DNA of 64,000 bases, taken from assembly GCA_043228905.1 (NCBI GenBank), contig JBHGNT010000003.1, forward strand, positions 12,214,001 to 12,278,000. Reading direction: 5' to 3'. Source of the stretch: Azolla caroliniana (taxonomy: Eukaryota; Polypodiophyta). The translations under genes were made by a program, and so were the position numbers. Below, piece after piece: positions 36,049 to 45,945 of the stretch. Each line of letters opens with the position of its first letter. Positions within the stretch are counted from its first letter, which is position 1. Under the pieces are notes generated by a model. It was not told the origin of the DNA, searched no databases, and was given only the letters and a program-made list of their open reading frames with translations.

Positions 36049-36919
36049 ACTACAAGAACAATGCGTGATGTCGGAGATCCAATCGGTAGTAGAACAGCTT
36101 GTGCAAAGAAACGGACAATTCAATGGAAATGATGTGTCACGCTATCTATGTGACTACAAGGCACAGATGATGCGAGGTGGGATACCAGAAGGATTGCAAG
36201 TGATATCCTTCAATCGGGTAGCCACGGATGAGCTACAAGAGAGAATCCACAAGATGCGGCAACAAAACCCGACATAGGGGTCTTTTGAAGAAGCTTTACA
36301 AGAGGCATATGACTATGAGAGACCGAAGGGACAAGATCAACATGAGTTTGACCACTGGGTGGCATCGACGAAGATCCACGAAAGCGCGACACAAGCACTT
36401 CTAGAGTTCGAGTATCATTTTTCTCAACTCTTGGAGCGGGAACAACGATTGGTGGGGATGGATAAAGTCCTAATGTTTGTAAGATCGATGGATCAAAGGG
36501 AAAGGATGGCCATCGGGATCGAACTTGAAGACGATGACGGTGAAAATGGCGTCATCGGGGACTAGGCCGAAGTTGAAAGGGAATGCTGAAGACATGACAA
36601 GAGAAAGATGAGAATCTTGTCGGCAACATGTCCTATGATGGATGGTCGAAGGGCAACAAGACGTGATGGCACACAACCACCTAAAGAAGAGGGCTCAAAG
36701 CGAAAGGGTTTGACAATGTTCGACATGGAATCCTTCAAAAAGGAGGCATATGAGACCTTAAAGGCGAAGGCCGAGGCCGAAGAGAAGGTTACAACTAAGC
36801 CAAAGCTGAGGCAAATGATTGATGAGGATGAAGTCGCCTCCCATCGGTTGAGAACAAATGATGTGGCCAATATGAAAGCCGAAATACAATATGATGGTAC
36901 CATGGGAGAGAGTGTGTAA
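36049..36919 (+). pseudogene. Gag-like ORF of LARD copy 1, broken
   Basis: It has the same protein as the 54181 copy: MSEIQSVVEQLVQRNGQFNG, RYLCDYKAQMMRGGIPEGLQ, EREQRLVGMDKVLMFVRSMD. Stops at GAC-TAG (near 36562) and TGC-TGA (near 36585) interrupt it at the same two codons as copy 2. Another stop, specific to this copy, is a TAG in NPT-TAG near 36274, where copy 2 has TGG. Confidence 0.82.
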
Positions 36920-36974
36920 CAAGCTATCCTCTCGTCTTGCGAAAGAGTGATGACCAATGATAAGGCTGATGACC

Positions 36975-37400
36975 TTTTCTTCAAGATCTCCTTGGAGAAA
37001 AGCATTCTTCACATCCATCTGGTGAAGATGCCACCCCCTTGCCGCTGCAACTGCAAGCACCGCACGAACCGTCATCATCTTCGCTATCGGAGCAAAGGTC
37101 TCGTCGTAGTCGATTCCGTGGGTCTGCACGTATCCTTTCGCCACTAATCGGGCCTTGTACCGGTTAACCGAACCGTCAGCATTGTACTTTACCTTGTACA
37201 CCCACCCCACTTACATCCGATCGGTTTACAGTGTCGGGGAGGGTCAACTAGGTCCCATGTGTCATTGGCATCAAGTGCCCACATTTCTTCCTCCATAGCG
37301 GCACGCCAATTTGCGTCCTTTGCCGCTTCTGCTTAGCTTTCCGGCTCACACCCCTCCACCACCTTGGTCATGTACGCATAGTGATCCGCAATGTACTCAT
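36975..37400 (-). pseudogene. Copia-3 RT, right-hand copy of the overlap
   Basis: Minus reading gives [57 protein letters not shown] and [18 protein letters not shown], where it stops at the LARD junction. The homologous left-hand copy is at 30019-29640. It has its own stops and base changes, so the two are paralogues, not a recent duplication. Confidence 0.82.
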
Positions 37401-37910
37401 TGTACCCGTACCGCTTCACAGGGTTCTTCTTGCGGGAAGACCGATGTAACTTAGTATTACCCGGTTTGGGGCCCTTCTTGGCCAGGTCAGACTTCATTCC
37501 TGAAGATCCGCCTTCATTCTTTCTAAAGTCGGATTCACTCCAATCTAACTCAACAGTGCCGGTTTCGTATTCCAACATCTTCTTCTTCCCCTTCTCTTTG
37601 CGCGTGAATCGTCTCCTCGGTTCATTGCGCGGGGAGAGCACGACAGAGTCTCCACTACTCGCCAGTTCCTCATCCGACTGGTCATCCCAACTCAGCCGCT
37701 CGTTTGGCCTGCTCTACCGAAACGATTCCGGACTCAGATCTAGAGTCTCGAACCCTTCGTCTTCTAATTGGACCGGTTCAGGCTCACTAGCCTCATCCTT
37801 CGGTATCAGGTCGGGGTCGGAAGTTGGAGCCGGTAAGGCATACCATGATGTCGTGTCATCAAACTCAACATCCCGGCTAATTCGGACCTGCTTCGTTCGG
37901 TGTTATAACC

Positions 37911-38520
37911 CTAATACCCCTTTTGCTCATGCGAGTAACCGACCAGGATGCATTTCTCCGACTTTGCATCCAACTTCTTCCAGTTCTTATTCAGCACATG
38001 CACATATGCAATGCTACCGCATATCCGAAGGTGTCTCAAATTCAGCTTCCACCCGAAATACAGCTCATGCGTGGACACCTTGTCACCGATCCGGTTTTGG
38101 ACATAGACGATCGTCCGAACCGCCTCAGCCCAGTAGAATTTGGGCATGCTCTTCTCCTCCAGCATCGCCCTTGCCGCGTCGATAATCGACTGGTTCTTCC
38201 TTTCGGCCACACCGTTTTGCTCCGGTGTGTATCTGCAACTAAACTCTCTCTGAATTCCTTTTTACTGCAGATAATTGTTGAATTAGCCAGAAAAATATTC
38301 TTTTCCGCCATCCGCCCGCAGGCACTTGATCTTCCTCTTCGTTTCCCGTTCAACCAGGCTTTGGAAGTTTTGGAAACACTCGAAGACTTCGCTCTTCCAA
38401 TCAATGAGGTAGATCCATGTGTGCCGGCTGTAGTCGTCAATGAAGGAGATGAAGTATCGACTCCCGCCAAGACTAACGTTATGTGCCAGTCCCCATACAT
38501 CTGAATGAATAAGGTCGGGC
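37911..38520 (-). pseudogene. Copia-3 integrase fragment
   Basis: Two overlapping minus blocks carry copia integrase-core sequence. The second has the helix containing the catalytic Glu region (NGVAERKNQSIIDAARAMLE) followed by AEAVRTIVYVQNRIGDK. It runs into the linker that precedes RT (37900-37400). The N-terminal zinc domain is not seen intact. Confidence 0.75.
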
Positions 38521-39393
38521 TTCTCTCAGTTGGCCTTGCCGGATCCAAATTTGTCCGAATCGGTGCGCTTTCTCTTTGGCCCTTTTACCACAGTACCAGC
38601 ATTCCGTGTCAGCCTTTGCTTGCCAACCTCCGGCGCCACCTTGACTCCTCCTGCTTGTGGAGGGTTCGGAACTGTTGTTGGCACGTTCTCTGTGCCTTCG
38701 GTCCTGCTCTTGCCGGCCGCTACCATTGCGAGCCGACCCGCCTTGTCCACCACGCCCACAGGGCTGATCCGCCTCCGTGTACAGCATCCGGCTATCGGTG
38801 GGTGCACTTGTTGACGCACCAACGTGATTTTCCTCTACAAGGAGCATCAACTGTAAGTCGAAAAATGACGGCGTATTCTCCCTTGTACATACCGCCGATT
38901 GGAACGCTCTTAACTTAGACGCTAGGCCCCCAAGACAGATTTGCACCATCTCATCTTCCTCTACAGTGATGTTGATAGAGGCAAGTGAATCACAGATCTC
39001 TTTGATTCGGGCCGTGTAATCGGCTACCGACATGTCCTTCTATCGGACATTGCTCAACTCATGTCGGAGTTGCAACTTCCAGGCCGTAGTGCTTGCCGCT
39101 AAAACCTTCTTCAGGTTTCCCCAAGCTTCTTTTGGCTTCTTTGCATCTCGGACATGGCTCAGCAGCTGGTCTTCGACATTGGACGCAAAGCAGTACATCA
39201 CTCTGCTTTCTGCTTGTTCCCACACTGGGAAGTCCTTGTGTGCCGCATTAGGTGCTATGTCGTTAGCTCCGTGAACATAGTTCCAGTAACCATACCCAAG
39301 CAGGTACTGGTGCATCTTGTATGACCAAGATGCGTAGTTGAATCTGTCAAGCTTCTCCACCGGGAGCGAGCTAGCCATTCCTTTGTCCATCAC
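38479..39393 (-). pseudogene. Copia-3 gag with zinc knuckle
   Basis: The N-terminal block 39393-39040 has FNYASWSYKMHQYLLGYGYW and LLSHVRDAKKPKEAWGNLKK. The block 39033-38479 has MSVADYTARIKEICDSLASI, a Gly/Arg/Ser-rich stretch and the knuckle CWYCGKRAKEKAHRFG, which lacks the last Cys of CCHC. The two blocks are separated by a stop or shift around 39035. It is the same Gag type as the plus-strand copy at 52406. Confidence 0.85.
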
Positions 39394-39482
39394 TTCTCTT
39401 TTTGTTCTTACCAGGTCTTAGGGTTTGTCTTCAGATACTGATGTTGGCTGTAGAGGTTCTCAACCCTCGTGGTTTGATACCA

Positions 39483-39914
39483 TGTAAAAACGAAGGTACA
39501 GAAACGTTAGACAACCGGCTTAGCCGGATAGCAACAGAGAGAGAGATTAACACGCAGGAGAGACAGAGACAGAGAAAGAGCAGAACAACTTAAATCTATT
39601 ATCGACAACTCTGTAAAATTCTCTATGCATACAACATGCTCAACAACATTATTTATACAAGTCCTAAGAGGACTGACAGAAGTAAAGTGTACTTCAATGC
39701 TCACATGAGCGTCTGACACTAACTATGAGACATTAACTACCTATTAGTCTAGGCTGCTACTAGGCTTCTAGTTACTGCTTGATCTGGCTAACCGGCTCCC
39801 CAGCTCATCGGCTCATTTGCTCACCGGCTCACCAATTCGGCTCATCCTTTTGGATGCCGATCCGGCTCAGGCTTATTTAGCCGATCCGGATCCGGTTGAG
39901 CTTGCTGCTCAACA
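39483..39914 (-). repeat. 5' LTR of copia-3
   Basis: A 432-bp LTR, alike to the left one except for the extra CGGCTC-rich block near 39795-39850. It is followed on minus by TGGTATCAAACC (39482-39471), a tRNA-Met-type primer binding site. Confidence 0.9.
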
Positions 39915-40489
39915 GCCTTATGCAAGAAACTTTTGATAGTTTCTGAATCCTTGGGCACCTCCAACTCCTTTCCTTTTGTCATCCTCTTTTCGTACTTTCC
40001 ACGATCTAAATGTGTAATGAAGGAGCTTGGGATTGCTTTATTACTATCACTTGCCTTTTTGGCTCGAGACAGTTTCTGTAATGATCAATATGATTAGGAA
40101 ATACCACAACAAATAAATAAATTAAAAGTACAAAGACACATAACCATTCTCTAAACACAATGAAAAATTCTTCCAAAGCTTTATATGATGATGTCATAGG
40201 GCAAGCCTGTTCTACTTGCTCCCATGTTGGAAGGGGCAATTTCTTCATCTTCAATGCTTGGATCGTCATATATAATTTATGGCTAGAAACCAAAGAGATA
40301 ATTGGTCAATCATTGAAGCAAATTAATAAACCGAAAAAGAATAGCCAATGATTGATACTTACTTTTGAAACTCAATAACCATCTCATCCAAGCTAAATTC
40401 TTTGGTGGCCACCCGTGAAAGTACAGATATAAGCAATCTGTCATCCTTAATGCCTTGAAGTGACTGCCAAGGAAATAGCTTCATGGGTA
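39915..40489 (-). pseudogene. Unrecognised host-like gene, upstream part
   Basis: Three minus-strand exon-like blocks are visible. Block 1, 40489-40363, includes LLPMKLFPWQSLQGIKDD and ISVLSRVATKEFSLDEMVIE, with a donor GTAAGT. Block 2 is about 40284-40155, after acceptor TTCTAG, and includes KLPLPTWEQVEQACPM. Block 3, about 40083-39915, includes KLSRAKKASDSNKAIPSSF and ends KSFLHKA at the copia-3 edge. The junction between blocks 2 and 3 does not keep phase, so the gene may be broken. Its right edge is the 11-kb element. The family is unknown to me. Confidence 0.55.
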
Positions 40490-40509
40490 AAAGCATGCGA
40501 GTGGAAACA
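40490..40509 (+). repeat. Left 20-bp terminal inverted repeat
   Basis: Perfect inverted match to 51473-51492. Two AGCTAATTAGCT-type motifs follow within 50 bp. The flank read on minus is the unrecognised host-like coding block, so part of this repeat might be host sequence. Confidence 0.65.
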
Positions 40510-40735
40510 CTATTATAGCTAATTAGCTACTAAAATGGCCATAGCTAATTAGCTATTTGTTTAGCTAGTCTTTCTTGTGGGAAAATCAAATATTTGAAAA
40601 ACTAATTTATGACAAAACTCAAATATTTGAACTTCTGTTTCAGACGTAGTGGAACTTGGGGAATATCACCATCATCTAAGGTCGACTTCAATGTCATCAA
40701 TTTCCTGTTTAGCCTAAGTCTGATTTTGAACGCAG

Positions 40736-43700
40736 ATGGAGTACTCAGAGCACGAACGCAGACGTAGCTCCCGCAACAGCAAAAAATCGACATTGCAGAT
40801 TGAGAGCTACAACACAGAACCCGCTCGATCATCGTCCAGGTATGTTTCAGTTACAGAAACCCCAAACATTTGTTTTTTCTTTTTGACTACTGTCTGAACT
40901 TTGGTGCCGATTCATATTTCCCCAAAATCGAATAGGGCGAAGTCCTTGGAGTCCCATACAAGGATGTCTCGCAAATCGGGGAGTAGCAACAGGTGTGTTT
41001 ATATTACTTTTTTTGTCTTTAATCCTGTCTTTAGTGATTAGGGTTTGTGATTGAAATTTCTGATTAGGGTTTGTGATTGAAATTTCTGATTAGGGTTTTT
41101 GATTATAAATTTCTGATTAGAATTTCTGAATAGGGTTTCTGGTTACAAATTTTGATTACAAATTAGAATTTCTGAATAGGGTTTTTGTTTATAAATTTCT
41201 GCTTAGGATTTCTGATTAGGGTTTGTGATTGAAATTTTTTATTAGGGTTTCTGATTGAAATTTCTGATTAGGGTTTTTGATTATAAATTTCTGATTAGAA
41301 TTTCTGAATAAGGTTTCTGGTTACAAACTTCTGATTATAGATTTTGATTAGGGTTTCTGATTTCAAACTTCTGATTACAGATTTTGATTAGGGTTTCTGA
41401 TTTCAAATTTCTGAATACAAATTATGATTAGGGTTTCTGATTTGCTAAGTTAAAGATTTTGCACCATTTTTGTTGTTGTTGATTGGGGTTTTTGATTCTC
41501 ACATATTCTGATTTTGCACTATTTCTGATTTCTGAAATGATATTTCAGATGACTCGTTCCTCCGTATACGAGAGTGCTAAACTTCGCAAAATTTTGCGAG
41601 ACAAAGGAGGACTTCCACAACACCTATGGTCTGTCACTCGAGGGTGTTGACCCTGCTGTCCTAAGTGATAAATTGATCAGTGATATAGACTGGATGACAG
41701 TATATACAGTGCCTAGAGTCAAAGGCAAGGTCAAGCTGAAGCATGTACGAGCCGACTTGTACGATGACTGCATGAGACTGCACCAGAAAGTTCATCAGGA
41801 GATCCCAGTCAACAATGAGTTGTCAGTTTCATTTGCTAGAGCATTTGCATATGAGTACTGCAAAACAGCGAAGGACTCTAGAGACCCTGAAATGTATAGG
41901 GTAGCTTGGGCAGTCTATGGTGAGGCATCGGTAAAAAGATGCCGAAAGATGGGGACCTTGGCACAAAAAATAGACAGATTTTGGAGCATGGCAGCTGTTG
42001 ATGCAACTGCCGACTCCCAGCAAGACCGGGGGCATACACCACACCGACACCCAAGGAAAGCCAATGTCGATGATACAGGTGAGACATTGGTTAGCTATAT
42101 GCTAAAAAATGTCCATGAAGCCTGTGAGACATTGGCATTTTTTAAGACTGATTTAGAGAAAGCCACAATGGCTTCTGCAATGGAGAGCAAAGTTACTTCT
42201 GCTGTTACAACAATTAGAAATAAGATTCAGGTAACTATTGTTTTGCTAGTATGTGATTGTGTTATAAATAACGGGTAAAATGTGCTAATCAAGCATTATC
42301 TGGAATAGGTTGCGCAACAGGAGCTTGAATTAGAGGGGCCACTGGATCCCCAGCGTAAAATAGAACTGCAAATAGAGATCCAGGTTCTTTCAATGAACCT
42401 GGACCTTCTAGGTGTAAATACTGTTGCAGATTACAATTTGGATAAGCTTCAAGTAAGTTAACGATTCCTGAGCAAAGTTGGTGTATATTTCAACAACAAG
42501 AATAATTAATCGGTAAATTTCTCTGTTGCGTTGAAGGAACAATACATTCATCAAGAACAGGTAGTTAGCTGCCTTAAGAAGAAGCTACATTTTGTGGAGG
42601 GAATGGTAAGGACCAGACAGGATTTGGACCTGAACATTCTTGCTCCCTTACCAAATGAAGTAGAACCAGAAAATGATTTATTGACAGTTCAAGCACGTTG
42701 CATCGCTTGCGGGTTAGGTGTGGAGGACAAAACTGCGTCTTTGTTGGTTCACCTACAACCATGCAACCACACATACCATCTGCTTTGTTTTCAACATGCC
42801 TGTCGAATTGCTGCATTCTGTTTGGGAGATTGCAGTACAACTCTACCAAATGAGTGGAGAAAACAAACAGGTATACCATACTGTAGCTAATAAGCTTAGT
42901 CTTTTCTAATTAGCTATCCTACTAGCTAATTAGCTACTGGCAGCTAATGAGCTACTAGCTAATTAGCTATCCTAGTAGCTAATTAGCTATGGTACTAGCT
43001 AATTAGCTAGTACCATAGTTGTGTAAAAAAGCTAAATAGCTATCCTACTAGCTAATTAGCCACTGGCAACTAATTAGCTATCCTAGTAACTAATTAGCTA
43101 CTGCCATAGTTGTGTAAAGTAGCTAATAAGCTATCCTAGTAGCTAGTTAGCTATGGTACTAGCTAATTAGCTAGTACCATAGTTGTGTAAAAAAGCTAAT
43201 TAGCTATCCTACTAGCTAATTAGCTACTGGCAACTAATTAGCTATCCTACTAGCTAATTAGCTATCCTACTAGCTAATTAGCTATCATAGTAGCTAATTA
43301 GCTACTGACATAGTTGTGTAAAGTAGCTAATAAGCTATCCTAGTAGCTAGTTAGCTATGGTACTAGCTAATTAGCTAGTACCATAGTTGTGTAAAAAAGC
43401 TAATTAGCTATCCTACTAGCTAATTAGCTACTGGCAACTAATTAGCTATCCTACTAGCTAATTAGCTATCATAGTAGCTAATTAGCTACTGACATAGTTG
43501 TGTAAAGTAGCTAATAAGCTATCCTAGTAGCTAATTAGCTACTGGCAGCTAATTAGCTATCCTAGTAGCTAATTAGCTACTGGCAGCTAATTAGTTGTCC
43601 TAGTAGCTAATAAGCTATCCTAGCTACTACATAGTTGAGAAAGTAGCTAATTAGCTTTCATTGTAGCTAATTAGCTATCCTAGCTACCACCATAGTTAGT

Positions 43701-45064
43701 AAAGTAGCTAATTAGCTATCCTAGCTACTACCATAGTTAGTAAAGTAGCTAATTAGCTATCCTAGTAGGTAATTAGCTATGGTACTAGCTAATTAGCTAG
43801 TACTATAGTTGTGTAAAAAAGCTAATTAGGTATCCTACTAGCTAATTAGCCACTGGCAACTAATTAGCTATCCTAGTAACTAATTAGCTACTGCCATAGT
43901 TGTGTAAAGTAGCTAATAAGCTATCCTAGTAGCTAATTAGCTACTAGCAGCTAATTAGCTATCCTAGTAGCTAATTAGCTATCCTACTAGCTAATTAGCT
44001 ACTACCATAGTTGAGTAAACTACCTAATTAGCTATCCTACTAGCTAATTAGCTACTACCATAGTTGAGTAAAGTACCTAATTAGCTATCCTACTAGCTAA
44101 TTAGCTACTGGCAACTAATTAGCTATCCTACTAGCTAATTAGCTATCCTACTAGCTAATTAGCTGCTGGCAACTAATTAGCTATCCTACTAGCGAATTAG
44201 CTATCCTAGCGAATTAGCTATCCTAGCGAATTAGCTATCCTAGTAGCTACTGCCATAGTTGTGTAAAGTAGCTAATAAGCTATCCTAGTAGCTAATTAGC
44301 TACTGGCAGCTAATTAGCTGTCCTAGTAGCTAATTAGCTACTGGCAGCTAATTAGCTGTCCTAGTAGCTAATTAGCTACTGGCAGCTAATTAGCTGTCCT
44401 AGTAGCTAATAAGCTATCCTAACTACTACCATAGTTGAGTAAAGTACCTAATTAGCTATCCTAACTACTACCATAGTTGAGTAAAGTACCTAATTAGCTA
44501 TCATACTAGCTAATTAGCTATCGTACTAGCTAATTAGCTATCCTAGCTTCTACCATAGTTTAGTAAAGTAGCTAATTAGCTATCCTAAATAACTGTCATG
44601 TTATTGTAGAATCTTGTGGATTAAGGACGGCACATGATGTGTCTGGTGCTGATGATGCTGCAACAGATGAGGATACTACTGCCAATGTGGCTGAAAGTAA
44701 GAGTCCTGCTATCACATCTCCTTCAGATCAGCTGCACCCTATTCTTTTGGAACAGTGTACTGAATTAGGCAACGATGTGAAATGCCATGAAATAGTGGAA
44801 ACAACATGTAAAACTGAGGTTCACAACAACAGTGTTTATGAACACTTGATGCAACATTTCTTCGAGTCTCAAGACCTTGATTCCACCCCACCGAGCCCAA
44901 CTACTGAAAATGTCCAAACAGATCCCTCTGCCCAACTAGGTGCATGGTTGTGGACTCCATACCGAGCTCAATATGCGGATAATATATGTAGACTCGTTCC
45001 ACTGACTAGCAAGAGCTTAGCTGTTTATAGGGGATTTGTAGACATTTCCAATGGTAATTTATAA
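40736..45064 (+). CDS. Accessory protein with RING-like zinc finger, 6 exons
   Basis: Proposed exons are 40736-40839, 40936-40992, 41573-42230, 42309-42452, 42537-42870 and 44610-45064. They are joined by GT-AG in matching phase and total 1752 nt (583 residues). The start of exon 3 is the least certain, because a nearer acceptor at 41548 would hit a stop. The N-terminus is Ser/Arg/Lys-rich. Exon 3 has an acidic-aromatic region with no recognised domain. Exon 5 has a RING-like set of ligands: CIAC, then CNHTYHLLC, then CRIAAFCLGDC. The C-terminus has LGAWLWTPYRAQYADNICRL. I do not recognise the family. Its convergent pairing with a transposase suggests a transposition accessory or regulatory protein. 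Confidence 0.65.
41030..41460 (+). repeat. Telobox-rich imperfect repeats in intron 2 of the accessory gene
   Basis: About nine copies of TTAGGGTTT (reverse of the telobox AAACCCTAA) lie in about 430 bp, for example at 41038 and 41064. They are embedded in a 26-bp-like unit (TTAGGGTTTCTGATT and TTGAAATTTCTGA variants). The stretch is intronic. Confidence 0.8.
42890..44595 (+). repeat. Palindrome array filling an intron of the accessory gene
   Basis: Almost the whole 1739-bp intron (42871-44609) is built from AGCTAATTAGCT palindromes separated by short linkers such as ATCCTAGT, ATCCTACT and ACTGGC. A longer linker (CCATAGTTGTGTAAA-type) recurs periodically. The donor is ACAG|GTATACC and the acceptor TTGTAG|AATC, and the coding phase is kept across. 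Confidence 0.93.
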
Positions 45065-45169
45065 ATATGTAAAGAGATGACATTATTCAATGAAGAATTT
45101 AATTACTTGTTCCCACTGTACTTATCTACTGTGTAATTTGAGGAATATGTTGCAGATTGTTGATTTCAT

Positions 45170-45945
45170 TCTATTGATGACTATTTAGCTATTGACAGCT
45201 AATTAGCTGCATTTGTACAGCTAATTAGCTACTGATGACTATTTCGCTATAACTTATAACTTAAAACTTAACAAAAAAGACATGATTTTATTGAGAAAGA
45301 AGCACAGAAAGCAGACTGTATACAAGAAATTGATTCCAAACGAATTTATTGATCTGTTTTCGCGAAATACATGTTTGTTTTACAAGAGAACATGGTAAGT
45401 GCTACTTGTAGCTACAAATTCCATGGCATACTATTGTAAATACATTTGTACAGCTAATTAGGTGCATTTGTACAGCTAATTAGCTACTGATGACTATTTC
45501 GCTATAACTTATAACTTAAAACTTAACAAAAAAGACATGATTTTATTGAGAAAGAAGCACAGAAAGCAGACTGTATACAAGAAATTGATTCCAAACGAAT
45601 TTATTGATCTGTTTTCACGAAATACATGTTTGTTTTACAAGAGAACATGGTAAGTGCTACTTGTAGCTACAAATTCCATGGCATACTATTGTAAATACAT
45701 TTGTACAGCTAATTAGGTACATTTGTACAGCTAATTAGCTACTGATGACTATTTCGCTATAACTTATAACTTAAAACTTAACAAAAAAGACATGATTTTA
45801 TTGAGAAAGAAGCACAGAAAGCAGACTGTATACAAGAAATTGATTCCAAACGAATTTATTGATCTGTTTTCGCGAAATACATGTTTGTTTTACAAGAGAA
45901 CATGGTAAGTGCTACTTGTAGCTACAAATTCCATGGCATACTATT
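45170..45945. repeat. 255-bp tandem triplication between the convergent genes
   Basis: Three copies in register at 45231, 45486 and 45741 (marker ACTGATGACTATTTCGC), nearly identical. Each includes AGCTAATTAGCTA. The third runs into the last codons of the minus-strand gene, so the first two carry duplicated fragments of that gene's C-terminal end and 3' UTR. Confidence 0.93.

Larger units (their letters stand above)
30020..36974 (+). mobile_element. LARD-like gag-only LTR element fragment (copy 1)
   Basis: 30020-30652 matches the 5' LTR of the copy at 53403 but lacks its first 126 bp. 30653-30748 and 36049-36974 match its internal gag region. It ends abruptly in mid-gag at 36974 and no 3' LTR is present. 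A gypsy element (30749-36048) is inserted at ACTAC. Both outer junctions lie in copia-3 and show 3-4 bp of shared sequence with it. Confidence 0.85.
27462..39914 (-). mobile_element. Ty1/copia mosaic (copia-3)
   Basis: LTRs lie at 27462-27839 and 39483-39914 and flank gag, integrase, RT and RNase H on minus. The near-duplication at the edges is GCCCT (27457-27461) against GCCTT (39915-39919). Inside, 30020-36974 is a fragment of a gag-only LTR element carrying a nested gypsy. The copia sequence on either side of that fragment overlaps by about 380 bp (29640-30019 against about 36990-37395) with clear divergence. It is therefore not a simple nested insertion. Confidence 0.85.

Noticed and set aside
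41549-41572. Acceptor TTTCAG at 41548 as the start of exon 3 of the accessory gene
   Set aside because: In the phase set by exons 1-2 it meets TGA at once; the acceptor ending at 41572 keeps the frame, though transcripts are required to decide.
42890-44595. Array read as a centromeric or dispersed satellite
   Set aside because: It is confined to an intron with phase-preserving splice sites, and the same motif is limited to one element in this window.
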